Positions 35,898-46,546 of a stretch of 64,000 bases of DNA are shown one piece after another. How positions within the stretch are numbered: position 1 is the first letter of the stretch; each line of letters begins with the position of its first letter. The notes under the pieces were generated by a model. The model made no database searches. It was not told the DNA's origin and saw nothing but the letters and a program-made list of their open reading frames with translations. Location: NCBI RefSeq assembly GCF_027944005.1, contig NZ_AP027204.1, positions 2,046,001-2,110,000 on the forward strand, read 5' to 3'. Both the position numbers and the translations under genes were made by a program. This DNA is from Polynucleobacter sp. SHI8 (GTDB taxonomy: Bacteria; Pseudomonadota; Gammaproteobacteria; Burkholderiales; Burkholderiaceae).

Positions 35898-36914
35898 TTA
35901 AGATTTTTGACTCAAAGCACTACTGAGTAATTTTGCCGTGATATCCACAATCGGAATAACGCGTTCATATGCCATTCTTGTAGGTCCAATGACCCCAAGA
36001 GTCCCCACAATAATACCGTTAACTTGATAAGGGGCTGTAATAATTGCCATATCATCGATCGGCACTAGGTCACTTTCCCCACCAATAAAGATTTTGACAC
36101 CACTTGCCTTACTAGATTCATCAAGTAACTGAATCAGTCCTGTTCGCTGTTCAAATACTTGAAACAAGCGCTTTATTTTATCCATATCTGAGACTAACTC
36201 ACCTACTTCTAATAATTTTTTCTCACCAGAAATAATAACCGTCTCTTGATCCTCTTTTAATGAATCAGATCCAGCCTCAACCGCTTGACTCATTAATGAG
36301 GTGATGTCATGTTTTAAACCCACTAACTCTTGTTTAAGCCTTTGACGAACAGCTTCAAAATCAAACCCTGCATAATGAGCGTTAATATAATTAGTCGCTT
36401 CAATCAACTCCGTGGGAGAGTAGTCTTTTTGGGTAATCAAAATTCTGTTTTGCACATCACCCTGAGGGGATACCAAAATCAATAAAACTCTTTTTTCAGA
36501 GAGTCTTAAAAACTCGATTTGCTTAAACACATGCGAGCGCTTAGGCGTCATCACAACGCCAGCAAAATGCGATAAGCTGGATAAAACATTTGCGGCAGAT
36601 GCAATGGCCCTTTGCGGCAAGTCTGGCTGGATTTCCTCAAATGCTGCACTAGATGCCAAATCCTCTATGGGCGTCATGGTTAGCATCGTATCGACAAATA
36701 AACGATATCCTTGGGGGGTTGGTATTCTTCCAGCTGAGGTGTGCGGACTAGTCACAAATCCCATCTCTTCCAAATCAGCCATCACATTTCGAATAGTGGC
36801 TGCAGATAAATCTAAGCCAGAATGGCGAGATAAGGTTCTAGACCCTACAGGTTGCCCCTCAGATATATACCTTTCGATTAAAGTTTTAAGAAGTTCGCGC
36901 GCTCTTTTATCCAT
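35898..36914 (-). CDS. hrcA: Heat-inducible transcription repressor HrcA
   Basis: 338 residues from the ATG at 36914, which matches the family start (MDKRARELLKTLIERYISEGQPVGSRTL); a TTG at 36935 is less likely. The N-terminal winged helix includes LSAATIRNVMADLEEMGFVTSPHTSAGRIPT. A GAF-like central region and the C-terminal block DMAIITAPYQVNGIIVGTLGVIGPTRMAYERVIP follow. HrcA represses chaperone genes through CIRCE and is stabilised by GroEL. No CIRCE is visible upstream of hrcA, grpE or dnaK. It is divergent from nadK. Confidence 0.96.
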   Translation of the reverse strand: MDKRARELLKTLIERYISEGQPVGSRTLSRHSGLDLSAATIRNVMADLEEMGFVTSPHTSAGRIPTPQGYRLFVDTMLTMTPIEDLASSAAFEEIQPDLPQRAIASAANVLSSLSHFAGVVMTPKRSHVFKQIEFLRLSEKRVLLILVSPQGDVQNRILITQKDYSPTELIEATNYINAHYAGFDFEAVRQRLKQELVGLKHDITSLMSQAVEAGSDSLKEDQETVIISGEKKLLEVGELVSDMDKIKRLFQVFEQRTGLIQLLDESSKASGVKIFIGGESDLVPIDDMAIITAPYQVNGIIVGTLGVIGPTRMAYERVIPIVDITAKLLSSALSQKS

Positions 36915-36998
36915 ATAAGTAGTGATTCTAACCAATCTTGTGACTTTTGGATGAAGGTTTAGTTTGAAACTGTTCTTTTGCTATGGTTTAATCAGGGA

Positions 36999-37898
36999 AT
37001 GACGACAAAAAACATATCTCCTTCTATTTTTAAGCGAGTTGCCTTAATTGGTAAATTTCAGGCTGATGGCATAGGTCAAGTTTTAAATCTTATTTTTGAT
37101 CTAGTGAAGTCACAAGGCTGCTCTGTTTGGATTGAGGAAGAAACCGCTAAATTTACCCAAAATCAACATCGCCCGATGATTAGCATTAAGGACATCATGG
37201 GTAATATCGATGTGGTCATTGTGATAGGAGGAGATGGTACCCTTTTGGGCGTCGGTCGACATTTAGCCGGTGCCGATATTCCAGTAATCGGAATCAACAT
37301 GGGTCGTTTGGGATATATGACAGATATTCCCATTCAAGAAGTTGCTCTTATCCTGCCCAAAATGTTAGCTGGAAATTATGATTCAGATTCTAGGCATTTA
37401 TTAAGTGCCTCTGTCATCCGAAATGGCAATGTGACACATCAAGGCTTAGCTTTAAATGATGTCGTTGTTAACCGCTCTAGCTTAACAGGCATGGTTGAGT
37501 TAACTGTTAAAGTAAATGGTAGTTTTATGTATAACCAGAGATCAGATGGGCTGATTATCGCAACTCCGACAGGCTCCACCGCTTATAGTCTCTCTTCGGG
37601 AGGGCCGATACTGCATCCAAGAGTTGAGGGGTTTGTTCTAACACCAATTTCACCCCATGCTCTGTCAAATCGTCCAATTGTTTTACCCCACGATGTAGAA
37701 ATTATTATAGAAGTCGCGGGCGGCAAGGATGTTAATGCTCACTTTGATATGCAATCGTTATCGATTCTTCAAGTGGGGGATCAAGTAAGTGTCAAAAAAT
37801 CCCAAAAACAAGTCACTCTCCTTCATCCTCAAGGTCATAGTGATTACAAAACCTTGCGGGAAAAATTACACTGGAACGAATATCCTTCGTCTTTTTAA
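36999..37898 (+). CDS. nadK: NAD kinase
   Basis: 299 residues from the ATG at 36999; a TTG at 36978 would add seven residues. The family motif VVIGGDGTLLGVGRHLAG is present, with GINMGRLGYMTDI and RSDGLIIATPTGSTAYSLSSGGPIL after it. It phosphorylates NAD to NADP using ATP or polyphosphate. It is divergent from hrcA and 3 nt before recN, a conserved hrcA/nadK-recN arrangement. Confidence 0.96.
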   Translation: MTTKNISPSIFKRVALIGKFQADGIGQVLNLIFDLVKSQGCSVWIEEETAKFTQNQHRPMISIKDIMGNIDVVIVIGGDGTLLGVGRHLAGADIPVIGINMGRLGYMTDIPIQEVALILPKMLAGNYDSDSRHLLSASVIRNGNVTHQGLALNDVVVNRSSLTGMVELTVKVNGSFMYNQRSDGLIIATPTGSTAYSLSSGGPILHPRVEGFVLTPISPHALSNRPIVLPHDVEIIIEVAGGKDVNAHFDMQSLSILQVGDQVSVKKSQKQVTLLHPQGHSDYKTLREKLHWNEYPSSF

Positions 37899-37901
37899 CT
37901 G

Positions 37902-39569
37902 ATGCTGCAAAGTTTGGATATTCGTGATTTTGTGATCGTTCGAGAGCTCGAACTGGATCTGACACATGGTTTTACTGTTCTTACAGGAGAAACTGGGGCT
38001 GGTAAGTCGATCCTTTTAGATGCCTTAGCGATTGTCATGGGTGAAAAAGCGGACAGCTCACAAATCCGAGAGGGTTGTACACGAGCACAAATTTGTGCAA
38101 TCTTTACCATCTCCAAGCCACTCCAAGAAATCTTAAATCCTTGGTTAGATGAACATGGCTTCTCACTTGAAGATGAAGGTAACTTGATTCAGCTCAAACG
38201 CATCATCGAGTCCAACGGCAGAAGCAAATCTTTCATCAATGGAGAAAATGCTACCCTAAGCCAATTACGCGATATTGGAGAGCAATTAGTAGACATTCAT
38301 GGTCAACATGAGCATCAAATGTTATTAAAGCCCGGGGCGCAAAGACAATTACTTGACCGTCATGCACACTTAATACCTCTTCAAGAACAGGTATCTCAAG
38401 CTTATAAGAATTGGTTAAATATTGATAAAAAAATGAAGATGGCCAAAGCTGCTGGGCAAAACTTGGCAAAAGAAAAAGAACGCCTTACCTGGCAACTAGA
38501 CGAGTTAGATTTACTCGCTCCCAAAGTTGGTGAATGGCAAGAGATCGAACACGAACATAGCCGTTTATCTAATGCGGCGGAACTGATTGAAGGATCACAA
38601 ACACTGATTAACCTCTTAAGTGAGGGAGAAAATGCTCTTGTTGACCAGTTATCCAAAGCACAAAACTTATTAAATGATCTAGTCGATATCGATGCAGCTC
38701 TTGCTGGCGCAAAAGAAGCGCTAGAGCCTGCAGTTATTCAAATTGATGAGGCGGCTCATTCCATTAACCGCTATTTACAAAAACTTGATTTAGATCCAGA
38801 TCGTCTTAGTCTAGTTGATACTAGGCTTCAAGAATATCATCGGCAAGCCAAAAAAAATCATTGTCAACCAGATGAGCTCACTGGAGTTTGGGAACAATTG
38901 AAAGAAGAACTAGCCTCACTTGAAGCCGCACAAAATATTGAACAACTAGAAAAAGAACTTAAACAAGCATGGGACGCTTATATCAAACAAGCAAAACTTC
39001 TTTCGAGTTCTAGACAAAAAGCAGCAGAACAATTATCTCAATCAGTCACCTCAGCGATGCAAAGTCTAGCCATGGCCGGTGGAAAATTTGTAGTTGCATT
39101 AAGCCCTCTTGAGCAGGGAAATCAATTTGGCTTGGAGAATGTTGAATTTTTAGTGGCAGGTCACCCGGGGGTTCAACCAAGGCCTATTGCTAAAGTTGCG
39201 TCCGGTGGCGAACTCGCTAGAATAAGTCTTGCCATTGCGGTAATTGCAAGTAGTGCAAGTCAAATTCCAACGCTCATTTTTGATGAAGTAGATGCTGGTA
39301 TTGGTGGAGCCGTTGCCCAAACTGTGGGCAAACTCCTGAAACAGTTAGGACAAGATCATCAAGTACTCTGTGTAACACACCTGCCCCAAGTAGCTTCACA
39401 AGGAGATCATCAGTGGCGTGTACAAAAATTAGTTGATCATGGGCAAACGATTAGCCATATTCATGTATTAAATCGGCAAGATAGAGTTCAAGAAATCGCA
39501 AGAATGTTGGGCGGCTCGGATATTACTGAAACCTCTTTGCGTCACGCAAGAGAACTGCTGAATCAATGA
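37902..39569 (+). CDS. recN: DNA repair protein RecN
   Basis: 555 residues, an SMC-like ATPase. The N-terminal Walker A is GETGAGKSILLDAL, and a coiled-coil arm covers roughly 165-360. The C-terminal head has the signature VASGGELARISLA and the Walker B TLIFDEVDAGIGG, followed by LCVTHLPQVAS. RecN tethers DNA ends during double-strand break repair. It is directly after nadK. I see no clear LexA box, as there is no intergenic region. Its end overlaps convergent glnE by 7 nt, and a GCAACA/TGTTGC hairpin (39574-39590) lies just past its stop. Confidence 0.96.
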   Translation: MLQSLDIRDFVIVRELELDLTHGFTVLTGETGAGKSILLDALAIVMGEKADSSQIREGCTRAQICAIFTISKPLQEILNPWLDEHGFSLEDEGNLIQLKRIIESNGRSKSFINGENATLSQLRDIGEQLVDIHGQHEHQMLLKPGAQRQLLDRHAHLIPLQEQVSQAYKNWLNIDKKMKMAKAAGQNLAKEKERLTWQLDELDLLAPKVGEWQEIEHEHSRLSNAAELIEGSQTLINLLSEGENALVDQLSKAQNLLNDLVDIDAALAGAKEALEPAVIQIDEAAHSINRYLQKLDLDPDRLSLVDTRLQEYHRQAKKNHCQPDELTGVWEQLKEELASLEAAQNIEQLEKELKQAWDAYIKQAKLLSSSRQKAAEQLSQSVTSAMQSLAMAGGKFVVALSPLEQGNQFGLENVEFLVAGHPGVQPRPIAKVASGGELARISLAIAVIASSASQIPTLIFDEVDAGIGGAVAQTVGKLLKQLGQDHQVLCVTHLPQVASQGDHQWRVQKLVDHGQTISHIHVLNRQDRVQEIARMLGGSDITETSLRHARELLNQ

Positions 39570-42337
39570 TCAAGCAACATCAATTGTTGCCATACCTGTT
39601 TCACTTTGATTTGATGCTCGGCAAAAACTTCTTCAAACTCGGCTGAAGAAACTCTTGCTACTGAGAGTCCATCTAGACGTAGTTGATGTTGTTTTTTTCT
39701 AAATATGCGATAGGCATTTGAGACGGCTAAGGCATCTTCTTGATTCATGATCTGTAAGTTAGCCGCCATTTTAAGCAATGCGATATTGCCAATATTTTGT
39801 TGTAACTGAGGGTAAAGATTGGCATACCTTAATACAATCCATTGAATCATAAATTCAATATCAACCATTCCTCCTGCATCATGCTTGAGATCAAAATCAT
39901 TAGAGCGATTTGGATGCCCCTCATGAATTTTTAAGCGCATATCTATGATGCTTTTTCTTAGGGAAGAAGGCTCTCTTTTCATGCCAATGACTTTAGCTCG
40001 AATCTGTTCAAATCTGAGTCTCACCGGCTCACTGCCGGCACAAAACCTAGCACGAGTTAGTGCTTGGTGCTCCCAAATCCAAGCAACATTCGACCCTTGT
40101 TGCATTTGATATGATTCGAAGGCACTCAAGCTAGTCACCATTAGACCAGCTACGCCATTCGGTCTTAGCCTTGTATCAATTTCAAATAAGACTCCTGAAC
40201 TAGTTGCCGTTGTACAACACATAATGAAACGCCGAACCAATTTCAGATAACTCTCAATAAAGGCTTCATCAAAATGAGGGTGTTGGTCATCATAGACAAA
40301 TACCAGATCAAGATCTGATCCATACCCAAGCTCTTTTCCACCCAATTTGCCATAAGCAATAACACCAAAACCAGTTTCAAATACATCAGTTGGAAGTTGA
40401 TTATTCTTTAATGCAATACTAAGCCAAGTACTTACAAGCGTTTCTTGAATAACAATATCGGCCATGGCAGATAGGCGGTCACTCACTTGTTCGACACTCA
40501 GCTTTTGCTTTAGCGAAATCCCTAAATCAGCTAACAGCGTTTGAAATATCTCAGCATGGTGTGAATCTCTAAGGATGTTCCATACAAGCTCTTGACCGTC
40601 TTGTTCCAATGCAATATGGTTTAACTTAGCTCTTAACTGTATCTTCCAATGAGCCCAATACGTCTGCGGATCATCTTCAGGTTGTGAGCTTGAATAATTT
40701 TGAATAAACTCGTCCAAAAGATGTGGGTGCCTAATGAGGTAGTTGCCCCCCCATTGAGATTCTTTTAATAAAGTAATGACACTTTCAATAACAATTGGAT
40801 ACTCTCTTAGTAAAGAGAGATAAACCGCCCTGCGCATAATCACTTCAATCAAATCTAAAAATTTAATCAAAACACTTTCAGATATATTCGGTTGTATTTC
40901 TGAGATGCGTAAAAAAATAATATTTAGATTTTTTTTTGATACATCATTACAAAGTTGATATTTTGGACTTTGTAGAAAGTGCTCATAGCGCGTTTTAAAA
41001 TCAGGATAAAAGTTAAATATTCCTAATAAATCTTGCGTTTGTACAAAGTCTTGGTTGGCCTGTTGATCAACGGTGAACGCATCTGAAAAATACTTTGTCA
41101 CTAAATTTTGATGCTGCTTTAATGTATTCATAAAGGCTTGCGTACTGTCAAAGCCCATTGACTTAGCTACTCGATCTAAAGATTCTTGATCGATAGGTAA
41201 ATAATGAATTTGCGCATCACGCCACCATTGCAATCGATGCTCTAATTTTCTATAAAAGTCGTAAGCGGCCAATAAATCCCTTACTTGAGAGGCCGGCATA
41301 AACGATAGCGCTTGAATGGTCTCTAACGTGCTTACTGTTGAACGCACCCTGAGAGTACTTTCCTGCCCCCCTCGAATTAATTGATACATTTGCGCTAAAA
41401 ACTCAATTTCTCGAATACCACCTGCTCCTAATTTAATATCTGCAGCTCGATCAGGAAATTGACTTGCCCTCACATTGGCTTCATAACGTATTTGGTGATG
41501 TAAGTTGCGTACAGCATCAATAATTCCATAATCCAAGTATTTACGATATACAAATGGCTTTACGACAGCCAATAAAGTGGGCGAGAGGCCAGAGCCATTA
41601 TCCTCACTCAGCGGGTATACCAAGCGGGCTTTAATCCAAGCATAACGCTCCCATTCACGCCCCTGAATGAGGAAGTACTCTTCTAACATTTTGATTGAAC
41701 TAACTAAAGGCCCCGAATCACCATTCGGCCTTAGGCGCATATCGACTCTAAAAACCAAACCCTCAGCAGTTAAGTCAGTTAACCCTTTAATGATTCTTTT
41801 ACCCAACCAAGTAAACCACTCATGATGAGAAACAGAACGACTTGCACCCTGTGTTTGTCCATCGGAGTCATAAACAAAAATTAAATCAATGTCCGAACTG
41901 ACATTCAGCTCTTTGCCCCCTAATTTGCCCATGCCGATGACCCATAATTTCATTTCTTCTTTATTTGGGTAATACGGTTTTCCATAAAGCAAACTGAGCT
42001 GCTCAGCATAATAATCGGCGACCATCTGGAGCGCTATTTCAGCCATATGCGTCATCGACTTCATTATTTCTTCAACTTGCGCTTGCATTGCCAAGTCTCT
42101 CACCCCTAAAGCTAACATCATTTTTTGGCGAGCAATACGCAACCTGGCTAAAAATTCACTCTCTGGGAGATGCTTAAAATTGGCGTCTAAGTTTTCGTAA
42201 AAAACTCTTTCAATGCTAATCCGATCAATAGGTTGTTCGCAAATGGTAAGTACCCACTCCGCCCAATTAGGTTTTGCAAGCAATTTCTCCTCAATAAATT
42301 TGGAGAATGACGTGGCAAGTGATATGGTTGATTGCAT
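39563..42337 (-). CDS. glnE: Bifunctional glutamine synthetase adenylyltransferase/deadenylase
   Basis: 924 residues with two nucleotidyltransferase domains. The N-terminal deadenylase has GMGKLGGKELNVSSDIDLIFVYD (about 132-155) and the C-terminal adenylylase YGKLGGKELGYGSDLDLVFVYDD (about 660-685). It responds to PII and glutamine to switch glutamine synthetase on or off, controlling nitrogen assimilation. It is a single minus-strand gene, divergent from yhdP and overlapping the convergent recN end. No glnB or glnA is in the window. Confidence 0.96.
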   Translation of the reverse strand: MQSTISLATSFSKFIEEKLLAKPNWAEWVLTICEQPIDRISIERVFYENLDANFKHLPESEFLARLRIARQKMMLALGVRDLAMQAQVEEIMKSMTHMAEIALQMVADYYAEQLSLLYGKPYYPNKEEMKLWVIGMGKLGGKELNVSSDIDLIFVYDSDGQTQGASRSVSHHEWFTWLGKRIIKGLTDLTAEGLVFRVDMRLRPNGDSGPLVSSIKMLEEYFLIQGREWERYAWIKARLVYPLSEDNGSGLSPTLLAVVKPFVYRKYLDYGIIDAVRNLHHQIRYEANVRASQFPDRAADIKLGAGGIREIEFLAQMYQLIRGGQESTLRVRSTVSTLETIQALSFMPASQVRDLLAAYDFYRKLEHRLQWWRDAQIHYLPIDQESLDRVAKSMGFDSTQAFMNTLKQHQNLVTKYFSDAFTVDQQANQDFVQTQDLLGIFNFYPDFKTRYEHFLQSPKYQLCNDVSKKNLNIIFLRISEIQPNISESVLIKFLDLIEVIMRRAVYLSLLREYPIVIESVITLLKESQWGGNYLIRHPHLLDEFIQNYSSSQPEDDPQTYWAHWKIQLRAKLNHIALEQDGQELVWNILRDSHHAEIFQTLLADLGISLKQKLSVEQVSDRLSAMADIVIQETLVSTWLSIALKNNQLPTDVFETGFGVIAYGKLGGKELGYGSDLDLVFVYDDQHPHFDEAFIESYLKLVRRFIMCCTTATSSGVLFEIDTRLRPNGVAGLMVTSLSAFESYQMQQGSNVAWIWEHQALTRARFCAGSEPVRLRFEQIRAKVIGMKREPSSLRKSIIDMRLKIHEGHPNRSNDFDLKHDAGGMVDIEFMIQWIVLRYANLYPQLQQNIGNIALLKMAANLQIMNQEDALAVSNAYRIFRKKQHQLRLDGLSVARVSSAEFEEVFAEHQIKVKQVWQQLMLLDH

Positions 42338-42429
42338 TGTTTATCGTAACAAATTTGAAAGACTTCATCACCATATCGGATAATGAGTAAATTGCTAATC
42401 ATAAATTCAAGAAATCCATAAAAAACAGA

Positions 42430-45400
42430 ATGTTAAAAGTAATTCATAGTCGCATGGGCCAGTCGAGGCCACTAAGAATAGCTATTTATTCTGTCATAGG
42501 TACTTTATTGACATTTATTTTGCTTACCCAAATAGTTGCTCGATTCTTGATTTGGCCTCAACTAGAGGTAAGAAAAACTCAAATTGAACAAATTATTACT
42601 AAAGAATTAGGGGTGGATGTCAAAATTGGAGAAATTCATGCCCGCTGGCAATCTTTTCGACCTAGCTTTGAAATAAACAATATCAGCTTTAAAAAAGATC
42701 CTAAGGGAGATGACTCATTCACCAATCAAGTACTTGAAGTACCAAAGATTACAGGTATCTTGGCTTGGAGTTCACTCTGGTCATTATCTCCCCGATTTTA
42801 TGATCTATATTCTGAAAATATTCGGTTAACTGCCTATCGTGATCAACAAGGTTTATGGAATTTTGCGGGTATCCCAGTATCTAATACCGGTGGTGATTCT
42901 AATACATTAACTTGGATTCTCAATGAGCGAAATCTCAATACTAAAAATTTCCATGTCATAGTAAAAGATGATTTAGATGGAAGTTCAATCAATGAATTTA
43001 CTATTGAAAATTTTTCCTTAAAAAATCAGATGAGAAATCATGTGATTCAATTAAATTCCTTTGTAAAACCCACCCAAGGTCTTTTAAATTTTTCTGGCGA
43101 CTTTAATCACAAACCTTTTTCAGATGTCAGCAATTGGAAAAATTGGCGAGGTTCTTTTGTGAGTGAAATCCAAAAGATTAATGCGGCAAATTTACTAAAA
43201 ATAACCAAATTGCCCATCAAATCTGGCTCTGGTCAAATTGAGTTTAAAGGGCAAGTCAATCTCAATCATGGTGTATTTCAAGAGAGTACTGCTAACTTAA
43301 ATGCGAATGAAATCAATATAATTTGGGCTAATGACCAACCAGATTTACATCTCAACAAACTACAAATTGATATAAATCAATACGCCAAAGATACAACTCA
43401 GATTGTCGACTTCAAAAACTTTTATTGGCAATTTCAAGAGAAGAATCAAAAAATACATGCCATCAATGATTTAAATCTGCGGGTAACACCTAATCAAGCA
43501 AATGAATCAATATCAAAAATTGAACTGAACGCACCAAATATTCCATTAACAGAATTAGCTTTATTAGCCCAAAGCATTCCTTTGCCAGCGAAGATATATA
43601 AACCTCTAAGACAGGCTCAACCTGAGGGAAATCTTGAGCAATTTCATTTTATTTGGCATAACGGTCAGCCAGAAAGACGTTTTTTAACTCAAGCACCAAC
43701 CCACAGCGAATACGAAATTAAAGGGCAATTAAAAAACATTGGGTGGGGCTCAGTTGGAGAATCTATTCCGGGCATAAAAGGAATTAATGGAGAAATAGAA
43801 TCCACCCTCAATCAAGGCTCGTTACAGATCAATTCCTCTGAATTGGCTCTAGAGTCTTCATATTATTTTCACCAAAAAAGAATTGCTCTTCCAAATACCT
43901 CAGGGAAAATTCAATGGCGCCAAAAAGAGGATCAGTGGTTAATTAATTTTGATCAATTGCTAATTAAAGATGACAATACTGAAATTCAAGCTCAGGGCTC
44001 TTATCTCACACAAAGCAAAAAAAGCTCTGACCAATTAGACCTTGATTTAGAACTAGTCAATATGGGGGCAACTCAATTATTAAACTCTATTCCAAAGACC
44101 ATAGCGCCCACAACGATGGAGTATCTAAGGTCAACGATTTCAGGTGGAACGATCACCAATTCGTCTCTAAAAATTCATGGTCCAACTAATGAGATTCCAT
44201 TTGCAAAAGGTTCAAAAAATCAATTTCAATTAGATGCCAATATTAAAGATGGGATTTATAGACCTGTCGCTGTCAATAAAAATATAAAAGGAGAATGGCC
44301 ATCTCTTGAAAAAGTCAATGCAAACATCAAAATGGATAACAACCTTCTTTATGTTGACGCCTCATCAGGAAAATTTAAAAATGTACTGATCAAAGATATC
44401 ACTGCCGAAATGGACGTTACTAAAGTACCTAATATTTTAGAAGTGAAAGGTAAGGCTAGTGGGTCACTTTTTGACTTTTTGACGTATTTAGTGGCTACCC
44501 CTATTGGTTATAAATGGCAGCCAGAATTAAAGAAAATGAGCGTGACAGGGAATGCTCAACTAGATCTCAAATTAACACAACAATTTGGTCCTAAAGAAAA
44601 CACAAAAGTTCTGGCTCAAGTGAATCTTGAAAAAAATCAAATACGTTGGGGAAAAAATTTACCAGGCACAATCAGTAAGGGTTTCCTCTTGGTCGATGAA
44701 CATGGCTTACAAAAAGCGGATATCAATGGCGACTGGATGGGAGGGCCGATGTCCATAAAAAACAATGTTGTAAATCCTGATCAAATCGATATTCATGCTG
44801 ATGTTGATGGTGCTTTATTGCTTGAGTTATTTGCAACTGATCAAGAGTTTAGTCACGACTTTCATCCAAATATCTTGACTGGCAAGCTTGGATTGCATGG
44901 CAATATTCTTAGAAAAAATAATGACTCCACGTTAAATTTAAATTTAGATCTCAAGTCAACCAATATCAATTTACCCAAACCGTTAATGAAGCCTGTGGGA
45001 GAAAATTTATTAGGCACTCTTAAGGTAAATATCAACTCTTCTACCGCTAACCCTACGACCGATTGGCAGCTCAAACTCGGGGAATTGATTCAATCATCTG
45101 GTCAATTATCCCAACAAAAATTAGATAAGGCTACAGTTGTCATTGGCAATGCTGCACAACCAATTATGGCTAAGGGAGTTAATGTCGCTTTTGACGTTCA
45201 TACGATACAGCTAGATCAATGGTTAAGTCTAATCAATGATTTCGACAAGGCAAATCCTAACTATTCAGAAAGATTTGTAAATAAAAATGCAAATCCAACC
45301 ACTACCAACTTACCTATTACAGTTGCAGGAAAATCAAGCCATCTATTGTTTTTGGATCGTGAATTTAACAACCTATTGGTAGACATCAAAGAGGACAACC

Positions 45401-46527
45401 ATACCTGGGGTGGAACTATTCAAGCAAATAATATCGATGGCAAATTTAACTGGCTACCCAAAAATTCTGAATTACCATTTGGATTAATCTCTGCGAAATT
45501 TAGTAAGCTTTATGCTCCCATTCCAACAACAACGACAAGTTCCCAAAATCAATCAAAATCAAGCTTAAGATCTTTGCCGAGTATGGATATTTCAATTGCA
45601 GATTTGCAACTGGGAAATATGCAACTTGGTGCAGTTCAAATTCAAGCTAATGCCACACCTGTTGAATGGAAACTAAGCCAACTTTCAATAAAGACAAAAT
45701 TTGGCGAAATGAATGCGAAAGGAGATTGGGAACTGCCCTCAGGAAATCTTATCGGCAAAACTGCTATGAATATTAATCTTCAAACTTCCGATGCCGGTGA
45801 TCTTTTAACCTCTTTAGGTGTCAAAGAGAACGTGATTAATCGTGGTAAGGGTAACATTCAAGGCAATTTGAATTGGCAGGGTTCCCCAATAGACTTTAAT
45901 ACACTCAGTCTTAATGGCGATCTTCAATTAGAAATTAAGAATGGTACGATCCTACAAGTTGATCCGGGAGCCGCAAAGCTGCTTGGCATCTTAAGTCTTC
46001 AAAGTCTTTTTAAATTTGCTACCTTAAATTTTGATGGCAGCCTTGGCGAAACGGTTAAGTCAGGAACTCCGTTTGATCAGGTAACAGCCACCGCAACGAT
46101 TCGAAGAGGTAATATCCGCTCGAATGATTTTGAAATGACAAGTACTTTGGCTCGAATTACTTCTAGAGGTATTATTAATTTGAGTCGTGAAACTCAAGAT
46201 TTAAGAGTGACGATTTACCCTCGAATTAACTTTGGCTCCGCTTCACTTGCGGCATTTTATTTTGTAACTCCTATTATTGGAATTACCACCATGATTGGTC
46301 AATATCTATTTAGTGCTGGTATTAATAAAGCTTTCCAAACCGATCTGTTGATTCAAGGGGACTGGAAAAACCCGGAAGTGATTCCTCTCGATCAAAATGG
46401 CAAACCTGTCGACCCTGAGGTCCTCAAAAGTATCCGTCGCAAATCCCTCTTAAACGAACCTGTTAAACAACCAACTGAAAAAAAACAAGCTCCACCAATC
46501 AACCCAACACCAAACACCAATCCTTAA
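42430..46527 (+). CDS. yhdP: YhdP family AsmA-like inner-membrane/periplasmic protein
   Basis: 1365 residues. One transmembrane anchor lies near the N terminus (about 17-38, IAIYSVIGTLLTFILLTQIVA). The rest is a long beta-rich periplasmic chain typical of AsmA-like lipid-transfer proteins. The C terminus contains the conserved GILSLQSLFKFATLNFDGSLGE block and the family segment FDQVTATATIRRGNIRSNDFEM, ending in a Pro/Lys-rich tail. YhdP, with TamB and YdbH, helps move phospholipids to the outer membrane in E. coli. It is followed after 19 nt by a nitrilase and then tldD, a conserved order. Confidence 0.9.
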   Translation: MLKVIHSRMGQSRPLRIAIYSVIGTLLTFILLTQIVARFLIWPQLEVRKTQIEQIITKELGVDVKIGEIHARWQSFRPSFEINNISFKKDPKGDDSFTNQVLEVPKITGILAWSSLWSLSPRFYDLYSENIRLTAYRDQQGLWNFAGIPVSNTGGDSNTLTWILNERNLNTKNFHVIVKDDLDGSSINEFTIENFSLKNQMRNHVIQLNSFVKPTQGLLNFSGDFNHKPFSDVSNWKNWRGSFVSEIQKINAANLLKITKLPIKSGSGQIEFKGQVNLNHGVFQESTANLNANEINIIWANDQPDLHLNKLQIDINQYAKDTTQIVDFKNFYWQFQEKNQKIHAINDLNLRVTPNQANESISKIELNAPNIPLTELALLAQSIPLPAKIYKPLRQAQPEGNLEQFHFIWHNGQPERRFLTQAPTHSEYEIKGQLKNIGWGSVGESIPGIKGINGEIESTLNQGSLQINSSELALESSYYFHQKRIALPNTSGKIQWRQKEDQWLINFDQLLIKDDNTEIQAQGSYLTQSKKSSDQLDLDLELVNMGATQLLNSIPKTIAPTTMEYLRSTISGGTITNSSLKIHGPTNEIPFAKGSKNQFQLDANIKDGIYRPVAVNKNIKGEWPSLEKVNANIKMDNNLLYVDASSGKFKNVLIKDITAEMDVTKVPNILEVKGKASGSLFDFLTYLVATPIGYKWQPELKKMSVTGNAQLDLKLTQQFGPKENTKVLAQVNLEKNQIRWGKNLPGTISKGFLLVDEHGLQKADINGDWMGGPMSIKNNVVNPDQIDIHADVDGALLLELFATDQEFSHDFHPNILTGKLGLHGNILRKNNDSTLNLNLDLKSTNINLPKPLMKPVGENLLGTLKVNINSSTANPTTDWQLKLGELIQSSGQLSQQKLDKATVVIGNAAQPIMAKGVNVAFDVHTIQLDQWLSLINDFDKANPNYSERFVNKNANPTTTNLPITVAGKSSHLLFLDREFNNLLVDIKEDNHTWGGTIQANNIDGKFNWLPKNSELPFGLISAKFSKLYAPIPTTTTSSQNQSKSSLRSLPSMDISIADLQLGNMQLGAVQIQANATPVEWKLSQLSIKTKFGEMNAKGDWELPSGNLIGKTAMNINLQTSDAGDLLTSLGVKENVINRGKGNIQGNLNWQGSPIDFNTLSLNGDLQLEIKNGTILQVDPGAAKLLGILSLQSLFKFATLNFDGSLGETVKSGTPFDQVTATATIRRGNIRSNDFEMTSTLARITSRGIINLSRETQDLRVTIYPRINFGSASLAAFYFVTPIIGITTMIGQYLFSAGINKAFQTDLLIQGDWKNPEVIPLDQNGKPVDPEVLKSIRRKSLLNEPVKQPTEKKQAPPINPTPNTNP

Positions 46528-46546
46528 AAGATGCTAACCTATTTCT

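Noticed and set aside
39574..39590. GCAACA/TGTTGC hairpin just after recN as a terminator
   Set aside because: No T-run follows on either strand and it lies inside glnE coding sequence; kept only as a note in the recN entry.
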